Source of the DNA: Pseudomonadota bacterium
GTDB lineage: Bacteria > Pseudomonadota > Alphaproteobacteria > Rhizobiales > Xanthobacteraceae
Length of the DNA: 64,000 nucleotides
Direction: 5' to 3'
Assembly (NCBI GenBank): GCA_023451825.1
Contig: JAEXYA010000060.1
Location: forward strand, 161,264 to 225,263
Part shown: piece after piece, positions 18,247 to 27,214 of the stretch
Layout of the letters: every line of letters begins with the position of its first letter
How positions within the stretch are numbered: position 1 is the first letter of the stretch
The notes under the pieces: model-generated
What the model was told of the DNA's origin: nothing
Databases searched by the model: none
Seen by the model: the letters and a program-made list of their open reading frames with translations, nothing else
Translations under genes and position numbers: made by a program

Positions 18247-18498
18247 ATGAAGGTAACCGTCACCGTGGACTGCACGCCGCTCGAGGCGCGCGAATTTCTC
18301 GGGCTGCCCGATGTGCAGCCGATGCAATCGGCGATGATGGATCAGATGCAGCAGAAGATGATGGAGAATATGGACAAGTATTCTCCAGAATCGATCATGC
18401 AGAGCTGGTTCTCGTTCGATCCGAAGGTCGGCGAGCGGTTTCAGGACATGTTCGCGAACATGGCCGGACTCGGCGCCGGGACAAAGGACAAGAAGTAG
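18247..18498 (+). CDS. DUF6489-like small protein
   Basis: The protein has 83 residues from the ATG at 18247, with GAGGGG eight bases before; an in-frame TTG six bases upstream is too close to the site. It reads MKVTVTVDCTPLEAREFLGL, then a Met/Gln-rich helix (MMDQMQQKMMENMDKYSP), then DMFANMAGLG. This pattern matches short alphaproteobacterial proteins of the DUF6489 type. Function unknown; the 11 methionines and amphipathic helices suggest a membrane-surface or oligomeric protein. Confidence 0.75.
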   Translation: MKVTVTVDCTPLEAREFLGLPDVQPMQSAMMDQMQQKMMENMDKYSPESIMQSWFSFDPKVGERFQDMFANMAGLGAGTKDKK

Positions 18499-18505
18499 GG
18501 CTTTC

Positions 18506-18587
18506 GCAGGATGGGTTGAGCGGGGCGACACCCATCACGTCATGCGCTGGTGGCGATGGGTATCGCTGCGCTCAACCCATCCCGCGG
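18506..18587. repeat. Palindromic repeat, family 5 (GGATGGGTTGAGCG), copy 1
   Basis: The outer arms are GGATGGGTTGAGCG and CGCTCAACCCATCC, with inner arms CGACACCCATC and GATGGGTATCG. It lies between the convergent DUF6489 and alpha/beta-hydrolase genes and may act as a bidirectional terminator. Confidence 0.75.
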
Positions 18588-18596
18588 CCGCGGTGT

Positions 18597-19580
18597 TTAC
18601 CCCGCGCGACGCATCTCGGTCGCTGGCGCCGCGCGCATTTGCAGGCTCGCCCCATGCGCATGCCGCGCGATCGCGTCGATCACCAGACCCCACATGGAGA
18701 TCGGCAAAGCATGGCCCATGCGATCGACCAACATCAGTCTGGCACCGGGGATCGATGCGGCGGTGTCTCGCCCGGCGGCCGGGTGCACGAGCGGATCGAC
18801 CTTGCCGTGGATCACCAGCGTCGGTGCCGTCACCTGGGCGAGGCGCTCCTTGCGGCTCCCCGAGGCGAGAATGGCGCGTAGCTGGCGGCCGACACCCTCG
18901 GAGTTCAGGCCGCGCGCATAGGTGCGCTCCGCACGGTCGAGATCGCGGGCTTCGTCATCGGGAAAACTGCCGACGCGCAAAAACAACCACGTCTGCTTGA
19001 AACGCTCGAGGAACGCTTCATAACCGTCCGGCTGTCGCTGCAGCAGCTTCAACGTCACCTGGCGGCTCGGCTGCGGCAGGCGCGGATCGCCCGTTGTGGA
19101 CATGATCGAGGTCAGCGATCGCAGGCGCTCGGGATAATTGATCGCCATCTCCTGAGCGATCATGCCGCCCATGGACGCGCCGACCACATGCGCCTTGCGG
19201 ATATGCAGGGCGTCGAGCAGCGCGACCGTATCGGCCGCCATATCGGACAACTTGTACGGCGCTTCCAGCGGAATGTTGAGAAAGCGCAGCTTCGCCAGTT
19301 CATACAGCGAGAATTTTTTGCCGCCGCTCATTTTCTGGGACAAGCCGATGTCGCGATTGTCGAAGCGGATCACGCGAAAGCCGCGGCCGGCAAGTTCGCG
19401 GCAGAAGTCGTCGTCCCAATGAATCAGCTGCGCGCCGAGACCCATGATCATCACCATGGGTTCCGCATCGCTATAGCCGAAGATGTCGTAACAGATATCG
19501 ATCCCGTTCGCGCGCGCCATGCGCGGCGGCTGATACGGAACTTGGATCTGTTCGGGGAGGAGACGGACGTGCTGGTTCAT
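18597..19580 (-). CDS. Alpha/beta hydrolase
   Basis: The protein has 327 residues. The nucleophile elbow is GASMGG, preceded by the strand HVVG; the acid is in VIHGKVDPLVH and the base His in DRMGHALP. The oxyanion region is MIMGLGAQLIHW. This complete triad marks a functional serine hydrolase, similar in layout to aromatic ring-cleavage hydrolases and to TesA-like esterases. Substrate unknown. It is transcribed toward a palindromic repeat shared with DUF6489. Confidence 0.9.
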   Translation of the reverse strand: MNQHVRLLPEQIQVPYQPPRMARANGIDICYDIFGYSDAEPMVMIMGLGAQLIHWDDDFCRELAGRGFRVIRFDNRDIGLSQKMSGGKKFSLYELAKLRFLNIPLEAPYKLSDMAADTVALLDALHIRKAHVVGASMGGMIAQEMAINYPERLRSLTSIMSTTGDPRLPQPSRQVTLKLLQRQPDGYEAFLERFKQTWLFLRVGSFPDDEARDLDRAERTYARGLNSEGVGRQLRAILASGSRKERLAQVTAPTLVIHGKVDPLVHPAAGRDTAASIPGARLMLVDRMGHALPISMWGLVIDAIARHAHGASLQMRAAPATEMRRAG

Positions 19581-19681
19581 GTCATCTGTATGACACGGGA
19601 AGGCTCAATGAAAAAGTAACAAGAGCGCGCTTGCGAGACGAAATCCGTGCCGCGCTTAATGATATGTTGTCGCAGGGCCTA

Positions 19682-19721
19682 TTGTGACAGTGTTTTCCGC
19701 GTTTGTGACAATGATTGTGAC
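19682..19721. promoter_or_regulatory. Three TTGTGAC direct repeats
   Basis: TTGTGAC occurs at 19682, 19703 and 19715, the first two 21 bases apart (two helical turns), and TGTCATAA follows at 19742. They lie 100-140 bases upstream of the alpha/beta-hydrolase start at 19580 and may be an activator or repressor array. Confidence 0.35.
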
Positions 19722-19763
19722 GGAGAAAGGGAGAGTTCCGCTGTCATAATTGATGGGTGTGGC

Positions 19764-19802
19764 GCAGGACGGGGTGAGCGGTTTCGCTCAACCCATCCCG
19801 CG
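19764..19802. repeat. Palindromic repeat, family 5, copy 2
   Basis: Arms GGACGGGGTGAGCG and CGCTCAACCCATCC around GTTT form an imperfect hairpin. It follows directly on the end of the epoxide-hydrolase-like gene and is related to the repeat at 18506. Confidence 0.65.
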
Positions 19803-19803
19803 A

Positions 19804-20811
19804 TCATCCAAACCTCCGCTGTCGCCACTCGATCAGCTTTGCGCTGACTTCATCCGGCTTCTCCTGTTGCGTCCAATGTCCGCTGCCTTTCACGAGATAT
19901 TTTTCGAGATCCTGAATGATCTTGTCCATGCCATCGGCAGCGGACGGCGGCAGCACGGCGTCGTTCTCCGCCATGATCATCAGCGAAGGGACGCGCACCA
20001 TGTGATCGAGCCTTTCGGCGCGCTGCCAATTGGCGCTCATGTTTCGATACCAGTTAATGCCTCCGGTGAAGCCGGAGGCGGTGAAGGCATCGACGAACAC
20101 CTTCATTTCATCTTCCGAGAGAATGTGCTCGCGCTTGTCGCGCGCGGGATCGTAGGCGACGACCATGTCGGGCAAAGCGAGATTGGTTTTCGCCGCCGCG
20201 CCGATGCCGGCCGTTGGCTCGTCATTCCCGGAAAAGGCATCGAAGCCTGAGGCGCGTTGCGGCGGTTTGCGCATCAGAAATTCGAAGGTGCGGCGGACAT
20301 CGGCGGCAAAGATACGATCGGGCTCTCGGGCGGGATCCTGAAACTGGACGATATACATCCGCTCGCCGAAGCGTTTGCGATAGATCTGCAGGGGATCGAT
20401 GGGGGCCCGGTTGGTATGCGGGGTATTGATGCCGACCACGCCGGCGACGCGATCGGGATGGCGCAATGGCATCTGCCAGACGACGAAGCCGCCCCAGTCG
20501 TGCCCGACGAAAATCGCCTTGTCGATCTTGAGATGATCGAGCAACGCGACGAGATCGCCGGTCAGATGCTCGATACTGTAGTCTTCGACCGCGACAGGTC
20601 TCTCGGTGGTGCCGTAGCCGCGCTGGTCCGGCGCGATGACACGGATGCCGGCCTCGGCAAGTGCCTTGATTTGATGCCGCCAGGAGAAGGCCAGTTCGGG
20701 CCAGCCATGACACAGCAGGACCGGCGGCGCGTCTGATGTCGGACCGGCGTCGTAATAGCCCATGCGAAGGCCGGGAAGGTCGGCATATTGGAGGGGCGGC
20801 ATGTCGATCAT
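19804..20811 (-). CDS. Epoxide hydrolase-like alpha/beta hydrolase
   Basis: The protein has 335 residues from the ATG at 20811 (MIDMPPLQY); the upstream frame overlaps the ligase gene. The oxyanion motif HGWPELAFSWRHQ, the nucleophile GHDWGG (Asp) and the base in GSGHWTQQEKP are the diagnostic epoxide hydrolase set. A lid region with INWYRNM supplies a likely Tyr. It would convert an epoxide to a diol. It follows the acyl-CoA ligase by 44 bases on the same strand, suggesting one transcript. Confidence 0.9.
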   Translation of the reverse strand: MIDMPPLQYADLPGLRMGYYDAGPTSDAPPVLLCHGWPELAFSWRHQIKALAEAGIRVIAPDQRGYGTTERPVAVEDYSIEHLTGDLVALLDHLKIDKAIFVGHDWGGFVVWQMPLRHPDRVAGVVGINTPHTNRAPIDPLQIYRKRFGERMYIVQFQDPAREPDRIFAADVRRTFEFLMRKPPQRASGFDAFSGNDEPTAGIGAAAKTNLALPDMVVAYDPARDKREHILSEDEMKVFVDAFTASGFTGGINWYRNMSANWQRAERLDHMVRVPSLMIMAENDAVLPPSAADGMDKIIQDLEKYLVKGSGHWTQQEKPDEVSAKLIEWRQRRFG

Positions 20812-20855
20812 GGTTGTTCTCGCGTTTCTTGAAGGAAGGGCACGCCGCTCGCGCG

Positions 20856-22433
20856 TTAGTTCACCTGCCGTTCTTTTCCGACCCAATAGGGATCGCGCAG
20901 CTGCCGTCGTAAAATCTTGCCGGATGCGTTGCGTGGCAATGCCTGGATGAAATCAACCGTCTTCGGCGTCTTGAACGCTGCGATGCGCTGGCGCGTGAAG
21001 GCGATGATATCAATCGCGCTCGCCTCCTTACCGGGTTTCAGTGCGACCACGGCCTTCACCGCTTCACCCCAGGTCTCATCGGGCACACCGACCACCGCAA
21101 CTTCAGCCACGTCGGGGTGATCGCAAATCGCGCTTTCCACCTCGGCCGGGTAGATGTTTTCGCCGCCGGAGATGATCATGTCCTTGATGCGATCATGGAT
21201 GTAAAGAAAGCCGTCGCTATCGAGATAGCCGGCATCGCCCGTGCGCAGCCAGTTGTCGCGGTCGAGCGTGCGTGCGGTGGCATCGGGCAGGTTCCAGTAG
21301 CCGACCATATTGGACGCTGAGCGCGTCGCGATCTCGCCCACTTCGCCCACCGGCAATGCCTTGCCGTCGGGATCGAGAATGGCAATCTCGATCCCCGGCA
21401 ACGCCTTGCCGGCCGAGCGCATGCAGTCGCGGCCCTCGACATGGTCCTCCGGCGCCAGCACCACGATGGTCCCGGTGGTTTCCGTCATGCCATACATCTG
21501 CACGAAGCCGCAGCCGAACACGGCGATACATTCCTTCAGCAGCGCGGCCGGAATCGGCGATGCGCCGTACATGATGTATTTGAGCTGCGAGAAATCCATT
21601 TCGCGCGCACGTGGCTGACGCACGATGAATTGCATCGCCGCCGGCACCAGGAATAGTTTGCTGATGCCGTAGTCGCGGAAGAAGTCGAGCACCTTGTTCG
21701 GATCGAACTCGCGCGCGATGACGCTTTTGGCACCGTGATAGAGGCCGAATACCGCCCAGCCGACGCCGCCGATATGAAACACCGGCATTGCCACCAGCGA
21801 AACGTCGGTGTCGGTCCACACATTCCAATCCGGGTTCTCATCAGTGCCGCCGATGCGCAGCAGCGACAGGAAATTCTGATGCGACAGCATCGCGCCTTTC
21901 GGCTTGCCGGTCGTGCCGGAGGTGTAAAGCTGGATCGCAACGTCGTTGTTCGTGGTCGGAAGATGCGGGTCGTCGTCGCTTTGCGTATCGCGCCACGCAG
22001 CAAAGTCCTGCCAGTCCGGCGCGCCACCTTCCATGGTCATGATGGCGCGGACATGGGACAGTTGGTCTTTGAGGCTGCGCACGAGGTCGATGAATTCCGG
22101 CCCGACAAACAGCACGGCGGCCTTGGCGTCATCGACGATGAAGGCGATCTCCGGCGCAGCGAGGCGCCAGTTCACCGGCGCGGTAACGACCTTGGCTTTC
22201 ACCGCACCGAGCAGCAATTCGATAAACAAGTCGCTGTTCTTGCCGAGATAGGCGATGCGTTCATCGGGCTTGACGCCCATCGCGATGAGACCGTGTGCGA
22301 CCTGGTTGGCGCGGCGATCGAGTTCGGCGTAGTTGGTTTCGCGGCCTTCGAATACTAACGCGGTCGAGTCTCCGCGCATTTTGGCCTGAAGACGAATGAC
22401 GTCTGCGAGCGTGGCGGCTTCCGCAACGGACAT
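20856..22433 (-). CDS. Acyl-CoA synthetase (AMP-forming)
   Basis: The protein has 525 residues. The AMP-binding P-loop is YTSGTTGKPKGAMLSH; the second motif is QMYGMTETTG; the hinge region is WLRTGDAGYLDSDGFLYIHDR; the C-terminal lysine is in RNASGKILRRQLRDP. It activates a carboxylic acid to its CoA thioester. GGAGGGAGGG precedes the ATG. It is probably cotranscribed with the epoxide hydrolase-like gene. Chain length or aromatic substrate cannot be read. Confidence 0.94.
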   Translation of the reverse strand: MSVAEAATLADVIRLQAKMRGDSTALVFEGRETNYAELDRRANQVAHGLIAMGVKPDERIAYLGKNSDLFIELLLGAVKAKVVTAPVNWRLAAPEIAFIVDDAKAAVLFVGPEFIDLVRSLKDQLSHVRAIMTMEGGAPDWQDFAAWRDTQSDDDPHLPTTNNDVAIQLYTSGTTGKPKGAMLSHQNFLSLLRIGGTDENPDWNVWTDTDVSLVAMPVFHIGGVGWAVFGLYHGAKSVIAREFDPNKVLDFFRDYGISKLFLVPAAMQFIVRQPRAREMDFSQLKYIMYGASPIPAALLKECIAVFGCGFVQMYGMTETTGTIVVLAPEDHVEGRDCMRSAGKALPGIEIAILDPDGKALPVGEVGEIATRSASNMVGYWNLPDATARTLDRDNWLRTGDAGYLDSDGFLYIHDRIKDMIISGGENIYPAEVESAICDHPDVAEVAVVGVPDETWGEAVKAVVALKPGKEASAIDIIAFTRQRIAAFKTPKTVDFIQALPRNASGKILRRQLRDPYWVGKERQVN

Positions 22434-22539
22434 GACTTCCCTCCCTCCGATATTTTTTAGTTGCGGGGAGTGTGAGGGTGTCCGGTTGTGCTGGCAAGAT
22501 AGGAAAGGTGCTGCGGTGCGGCGATGTTGTCGTGCTCAG

Positions 22540-22647
22540 TCCCTCATGGTGAGGAGCGCGCCGCTTGGCGCGCGTCTCGAACCATGAGTTGGAGGAGCTC
22601 CGCTACCATCCTTCGAGACGCGCGCGATGCGCGCTCCTCAGGATGAG
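22540..22647. repeat. Palindromic repeat, family 1, copy B
   Basis: Runs TCCCTCATGGTGAGGAGCG to CTCCTCAGGATGAGGG, with inner arms GCGCGCGTCTCGAACC and its partner. It lies between the SDR gene (stop at 22680) and the acyl-CoA ligase promoter. Confidence 0.85.
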
Positions 22648-22679
22648 GGCGGAGTGGGTTGAAGCAGCGCGTCGTCGAG

Positions 22680-23552
22680 CTACCCCCGCTTCGCCTTGTC
22701 CTTCTCGTTCTGCGCCTTGATGCTTTCCTTTGCGGCATCCCAATCGGCGTCGCTCCAATCGCGCAGCTGATAGAAATTGCCACCCATCGCCAGCGCTTGT
22801 GCGCCGTCCATGGCGATCGTCTCGCCATTGATCCAGTCGCAGCCGCCGGAGATCAGGAATACGGCCAGGTTCTGCAGCTCCTCCATGGTGCCGGTGCGGC
22901 CCATGGGATTCCATGCCTTGGTGCGCGCGCCGGCTTCATCGCCGGGCTTGATGCGCTTGCTCATGCCTTCGGTGGGGATTTCGCCCGGCGCGATGGTGTT
23001 GAGGCGAATGCCGTAGCGGCCCCATTCGGTGGCCAGCGACATGGTCATCGCATGGATCGCCGACTTGCTCATGGCCGAGGGCACCACATAGGGGCTGCCA
23101 TTGCGCACCCAGGTGACGGTGATCGACACTACATTGCCGCGCGTCTTGCCGGCGATCCAGCGACGGCCGACGGCATGGGTCACATAGAACGTGCCATGCA
23201 TCACGATATTCGCCACAGCATCGAAGCCGCGCGGCGAGAGATCCTGCGAGCGCGAAATGAAATTGCCCGCGGCGTTGTTGATGAGATCGGTGAGGGGCCC
23301 GTCCGCCCAGATGCCCTCGATCATCGCGTCCACTGCCGCGGAGTCGCGGATATCGACGCCGTGGCTGGTCACCTTGCCGCCGAACTCGGCCATCAGCTCC
23401 GTGGCAGTCTCGTCGCACACGCTCTTGCGGCGACCGCAGATATGAACCTCAGCCCCCAGTTGCAGAAACTTGGCCGCCATCGATTTACCGAGGCCGGTGC
23501 CGCCTCCGGTGACGAGAATATTCCGGCCGGCGAGGAGCTGCTGATTGAACAT
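22680..23552 (-). CDS. SDR oxidoreductase, 2,4-dienoyl-CoA reductase-like
   Basis: The protein has 290 residues. The Rossmann motif is VTGGGTGLGKSMA; NNAAGNF follows. The usual YxxxK is replaced by the dienoyl-reductase pattern GSPYVVPSAMSKSAI, in which Tyr precedes and Ser takes the classic place, with Lys at SK. This fits the mitochondrial DECR1-like group acting on unsaturated acyl-CoAs with NADPH. It diverges from the crotonase gene; a palindrome lies between them. Confidence 0.88.
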   Translation of the reverse strand: MFNQQLLAGRNILVTGGGTGLGKSMAAKFLQLGAEVHICGRRKSVCDETATELMAEFGGKVTSHGVDIRDSAAVDAMIEGIWADGPLTDLINNAAGNFISRSQDLSPRGFDAVANIVMHGTFYVTHAVGRRWIAGKTRGNVVSITVTWVRNGSPYVVPSAMSKSAIHAMTMSLATEWGRYGIRLNTIAPGEIPTEGMSKRIKPGDEAGARTKAWNPMGRTGTMEELQNLAVFLISGGCDWINGETIAMDGAQALAMGGNFYQLRDWSDADWDAAKESIKAQNEKDKAKRG

Positions 23553-23589
23553 GGGGTGGTCCTGCTTTTGGTGGTTGCGGACGTTTTAA

Positions 23590-23605
23590 TTAGTTGGTTG
23601 ACTAA
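23590..23605. promoter_or_regulatory. Candidate TetR-type operator TTAGT-N6-ACTAA
   Basis: TTAGTTGGTTGACTAA is a 5-6-5 inverted repeat in the 130-base gap between the divergent SDR and crotonase genes, at -93 of the crotonase start. Its size suits a TetR-family repressor of fatty-acid genes; no such gene is in the window. Confidence 0.45.
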
Positions 23606-23682
23606 AACCCGACAAACGCTTCCCTGTAAAGCGCAGAACACGGGCAACGTGTTCGAGAACAAGTCTAGGAAGGAAACCTCCC

Positions 23683-24492
23683 ATGGAAGATCGCGTCCAG
23701 GTGTCCATCACGGGCGGCGTCGCCGATGTCCGGATGGTCCGCGCGGACAAGATGAATGCGCTGGATGCCGCCATGTTTGCGGCCCTGGTGGACACGGCCG
23801 ACAAGCTCAGCCGCGAAAAGGGGCTGCGCGCGGTGGTGCTGTCCGGCGAGGGGCGGGCCTTCTGCGCGGGTCTCGACATGGGACGATTCGCCGCCATGAA
23901 GGAAAGCGGCGGCGACGGCATCGGCGGCGCCCAGAAGCGCGATCTTTCGCTGCGCACCCACGGGCTTTGCAATCATTCGCAGCAGGCGGTGTGGGGCTGG
24001 CGGCAATTGCCTGTGCCGGTGATCGCGGCCGTGCATGGCGTTGCCTTCGGCGGCGGCTTCCAGGTCGCGCTCGGCGCGGACATGCGCTACGTCGCGCCGG
24101 ACACCAAGATGTCGATCATGGAAATCAAATGGGGCCTGGTGCCGGACATGGCGGGCACGCCGATCCTGGCCTCGCTGGTGCGCGACGACATTCTGCGCGA
24201 ACTCACTTACACCGGCCGCATTTTTACGGCGCAGGAAGCGCTGAGCTACGGCCTTGCCACGCGCGTGGTCGATGATCCCCGCGCTACGGCGCTCGACATT
24301 GCGCGCGAAATCGCCGGCAAGAGCCCGGATGCGATCCGCGCCACCAAGCGCATGCTCAACAATCTCTCGGTCGATCCCGGTCCGGCGCTGCTGGCGGAAT
24401 CTGTCGAGCAGATGAAGCTGATGGGCGGCGCGAACCAGACCGAAGCCGTACGCGCGAATATCGAGAAGCGCGCGCCGAATTTCGTAGACTGA
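23683..24492 (+). CDS. Enoyl-CoA hydratase/isomerase (crotonase)
   Basis: The protein has 269 residues. The crotonase oxyanion motifs GRAFCAGLDM and GVAFGGGFQVALGADMRY, and the MSIMEIKWGLVPDMAG catalytic loop, are present. The second Glu of the classical hydratase pair is not clear in that loop (M-E-I-K-W-G-L-V-P-D), so it may be an isomerase or hydratase variant with Asp. AAGGAAACC precedes the ATG. It starts an operon with the acyl-CoA ligase at 24653. Confidence 0.9.
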   Translation: MEDRVQVSITGGVADVRMVRADKMNALDAAMFAALVDTADKLSREKGLRAVVLSGEGRAFCAGLDMGRFAAMKESGGDGIGGAQKRDLSLRTHGLCNHSQQAVWGWRQLPVPVIAAVHGVAFGGGFQVALGADMRYVAPDTKMSIMEIKWGLVPDMAGTPILASLVRDDILRELTYTGRIFTAQEALSYGLATRVVDDPRATALDIAREIAGKSPDAIRATKRMLNNLSVDPGPALLAESVEQMKLMGGANQTEAVRANIEKRAPNFVD

Positions 24493-24507
24493 CAGCCTTA
24501 CACTCCA

Positions 24508-24612
24508 TCCTCATCCTGAGGAGCCCGCCAAAGGCGGGCGTCTCGAAGGATGGCGGCGGAGCCCTGCAACTCATGCTTCGAGACGGCGCTGCGCGCCGCC
24601 TCACCATGAGGG
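24508..24612. repeat. Palindromic repeat, family 1, copy C
   Basis: Runs TCCTCATCCTGAGGAGCCCG to CGCCTCACCATGAGGG, with CTCGAAGGATGG and CTTCGAGACGG inner arms. It lies between the crotonase and acyl-CoA ligase genes of one operon. Confidence 0.85.
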
Positions 24613-24652
24613 ACTGAGCAAGAAACGAATAACAAGAAACCGGAAACACCCC

Positions 24653-26197
24653 ATGTCCTCTATCTCCATCCGCCACGGCGTCATCTCCGGCGATCGGCTG
24701 CGCTCGTTTGACGACATCAATGCGCGCGCCAGCCGCATCGCTTCGGGGCTCGCGAAACTCGGCGTCAAGCAGGGCGATAGCGTCAGCATTCTGATGCGTA
24801 ACGACATCGCGTTTCTGGAGGCCGCCTATGCGGTGGCGCGGTTGGGCGCCTATGCTGTGCCGGTGAACTGGCATTTCAAGCCGGAGGAGATCACTTATGT
24901 GATCAAGGACTCCGGCAGCAACGTCTTGATCAGCCATGCCGACATGCTGCATCAATTGCGCGATGCGATCCCGGCCGGCATCACCAGTATCAGCGTGCCG
25001 ACGCCGCGGGAAATTGTGACCAGTTACAAGGTCGATGCCGACAAACTCGGTGCGCCCGATGGCGCCATCGATATGGAGAGCTGGATCGCGGAGCTCCCGC
25101 TCTATGACGGCCCATCCGTGCCGGCGCCGCATAACATGATCTATACGTCCGGCACGACAGGCCATCCCAAAGGGGTACGCCGCTATGCGCCGACGCCGGC
25201 GCAGGCCGCGTCTGCCGACCAGATGCGCGCCCGCGTTTATGGTCTTAAGGATGGCTCGCGTGCGCTGCTGCCGGGGCCGCTCTATCACTCGGCCCCGAAT
25301 GCGTTTGCGCTGCGCGCCGGCAAGCTCGGCGGCCTGCTGGTGATGATGCCGCGTTTCGACGCCGAAGAATTCCTGCGCATCATCCAGGATGAGAAGATCG
25401 ACACCATCTTCATGGTCCCGACCATGTTCATCCGCCTGATGAAGCTGCCGGAAGACATTCGTAAGAAATACGATATGTCCTCGCTGCGCCACATTATCCA
25501 CGCCGCGGCACCTTGCCCCGCCGATGTGAAGACCGCGATGATCGACTGGTGGGGCCCGGTGATTTTCGAATTCTACGGCTCGACGGAATCCGGCGCCGTC
25601 ACCTTCGCCAATTCGGAAGATGCGCTGAAGAAGCCCGGCACCGTCGGCAAGATCGCACCCGGTGCGGAGTTGCGTTTTCTTGGCGACAACGGCGAAATCC
25701 TGCCGCAGGGCGAGATCGGCGAGATCTATTCGCGCATCGCCGGCAATCCGGATTTCACCTATCACAACAAGCCGGAGAAGCGCGCCGAGATCGACCGCGA
25801 CGGTTTCATCACATCGGGCGATGTGGGTTACATCGACGCCGACGGCTATGTCTTCATCTGCGACCGCAAGCGCGACATGGTGATTTCCGGCGGCGTGAAT
25901 ATCTATCCGGCCGAAATCGAATCGGCGCTGCACGCGCTGCCCGGCGTGCATGACTGTGCGGTGTTCGGCATCCCCGATGCGGAATTCGGCGAGAGCCTGA
26001 TGGCGGTGGTGGAGCCGCAGCCTGGCGTGGTGCTTGATCTCGCCGCGATCCGTACGGATCTGAAAAAGGCGTTGGCCGATTATAAGGTGCCGAAGGCGAT
26101 CGAAATACAATCCAACCTGCCGCGCGAAGATTCCGGAAAGATCTTCAAGCGGCGCTTGCGCGATCCCTATTGGGCTCAAGCCGGGCGAACGATCTGA
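24653..26197 (+). CDS. Acyl-CoA synthetase (AMP-forming)
   Basis: The protein has 514 residues. The P-loop is YTSGTTGHPKGVRRY; the adenylate motif is FYGSTESGAV; then GFITSGDVGYIDADGYVFICDR and the C-terminal lysine region LPREDSGKIFKRRLRDP. It activates a carboxylic acid to the CoA ester. Its partner gene order (crotonase, ligase, dehydrogenase) suggests a peripheral beta-oxidation route. Substrate not readable. Confidence 0.93.
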   Translation: MSSISIRHGVISGDRLRSFDDINARASRIASGLAKLGVKQGDSVSILMRNDIAFLEAAYAVARLGAYAVPVNWHFKPEEITYVIKDSGSNVLISHADMLHQLRDAIPAGITSISVPTPREIVTSYKVDADKLGAPDGAIDMESWIAELPLYDGPSVPAPHNMIYTSGTTGHPKGVRRYAPTPAQAASADQMRARVYGLKDGSRALLPGPLYHSAPNAFALRAGKLGGLLVMMPRFDAEEFLRIIQDEKIDTIFMVPTMFIRLMKLPEDIRKKYDMSSLRHIIHAAAPCPADVKTAMIDWWGPVIFEFYGSTESGAVTFANSEDALKKPGTVGKIAPGAELRFLGDNGEILPQGEIGEIYSRIAGNPDFTYHNKPEKRAEIDRDGFITSGDVGYIDADGYVFICDRKRDMVISGGVNIYPAEIESALHALPGVHDCAVFGIPDAEFGESLMAVVEPQPGVVLDLAAIRTDLKKALADYKVPKAIEIQSNLPREDSGKIFKRRLRDPYWAQAGRTI

Positions 26198-26264
26198 GCG
26201 AAGGTTCAGTGGGGAGGCCGCGCATTCTCCACTGACGCTGCACAAGCCGGAGAAGTGGTCAACG

Positions 26265-27188
26265 ATGTCGAGCACCAGCGATCAGTGGCATATTGGCATC
26301 GTCGGCTATGGCGAGGTCGGGCGCATCCTGGCCGAAGACCTCCATGCGCAAACGATCCGCGTCACCGTCTATGATCTCAAGCTCGACGGCCCGCAGGCTG
26401 CGCCGCTGCGCGAGCACGCCGCTGTGCAGGGCGTTGCGCTGGCTGCGTCACATGCCGAACTCGCCGGGCAGGTGGATCTCATCATCTGCGCCGTGACCGC
26501 AAGCCAGACCGTCGCAGCAGCGGAGGCTTGCGCATCACATCTCAAGCCAGCGGCCTGGTTTCTCGATTTCAATTCCGCGTCGCCCGGTGCCAAGCAGCGC
26601 GCCGCTGTGCTGATCGATGGCGCCGATGGGCGCTATGTCGAAGGCGCTGTCATGACCTCGGTGCCGCCCTATCGGATCAAGGTGCCGCTGCTGCTCGGTG
26701 GCGCCGGCGCCGCTGATCTCGCACCGCTGCTCAATGCCATCGGCTTCGACGCCAAGGTCGCCAGCGACAAGCTCGGCGTCGCTTCCGCCACCAAGATGTG
26801 CCGCAGCATCATGATCAAGGGCCTGGAGGCCATGGTGATCGAGAGTTTCACAACCGCGCGGGCTTACGGCGTCGAGGACGCGGTGATCGCCTCGCTGCTC
26901 GAGACCTTTCCCTCCATCGATTGGGAAAAGCAGGGCGCCTATTTCTTTCAGCGTGTCATCGAGCATGGCCGCCGCCGCAGCGAGGAAGTATGGGAGGTCG
27001 CGGAAACCGTCCGCGATACCGGTCTCGATCCATGGTCGGCCGAAGGAACCGCGCGGCGTCAGGGCTGGGTCGCAGATTGCGCCGATGACGGCCTGTTCGG
27101 CGTGCGCGGCGAGGCTGGCTTTGCGCGGAGTGCCGACTGGCGCGTGGAGGCGGACCGGATCCTGGCCAAGGTGAAGCCGAAAAGTTGA
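26265..27188 (+). CDS. NAD(P)-dependent dehydrogenase, 6PGD-like with DUF1932 domain
   Basis: The protein has 307 residues. An N-terminal Rossmann domain has IGIVGYGEVGRILAEDL, then a 6-phosphogluconate-type active region (ASPGAKQRAAVLI, then YVEGAVMTSVPPYRIKVPLLLGG). The C-terminal half, with KMCRSIMIKGLEAMVIESF, matches the DUF1932 domain. It is similar in style to 3-hydroxyisobutyrate and phosphogluconate dehydrogenases. It starts 67 bases after the ligase gene and is probably in the same transcript. Confidence 0.88.
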   Translation: MSSTSDQWHIGIVGYGEVGRILAEDLHAQTIRVTVYDLKLDGPQAAPLREHAAVQGVALAASHAELAGQVDLIICAVTASQTVAAAEACASHLKPAAWFLDFNSASPGAKQRAAVLIDGADGRYVEGAVMTSVPPYRIKVPLLLGGAGAADLAPLLNAIGFDAKVASDKLGVASATKMCRSIMIKGLEAMVIESFTTARAYGVEDAVIASLLETFPSIDWEKQGAYFFQRVIEHGRRRSEEVWEVAETVRDTGLDPWSAEGTARRQGWVADCADDGLFGVRGEAGFARSADWRVEADRILAKVKPKS

Positions 27189-27214
27189 AACCTTGCGCGG
27201 CGAATGGCGGGCGG

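Noticed and set aside
24356..26275. 639-residue minus-strand frame over the crotonase end and acyl-CoA ligase
   Set aside because: It spans two real plus-strand genes and a palindromic repeat; no recognisable domain.
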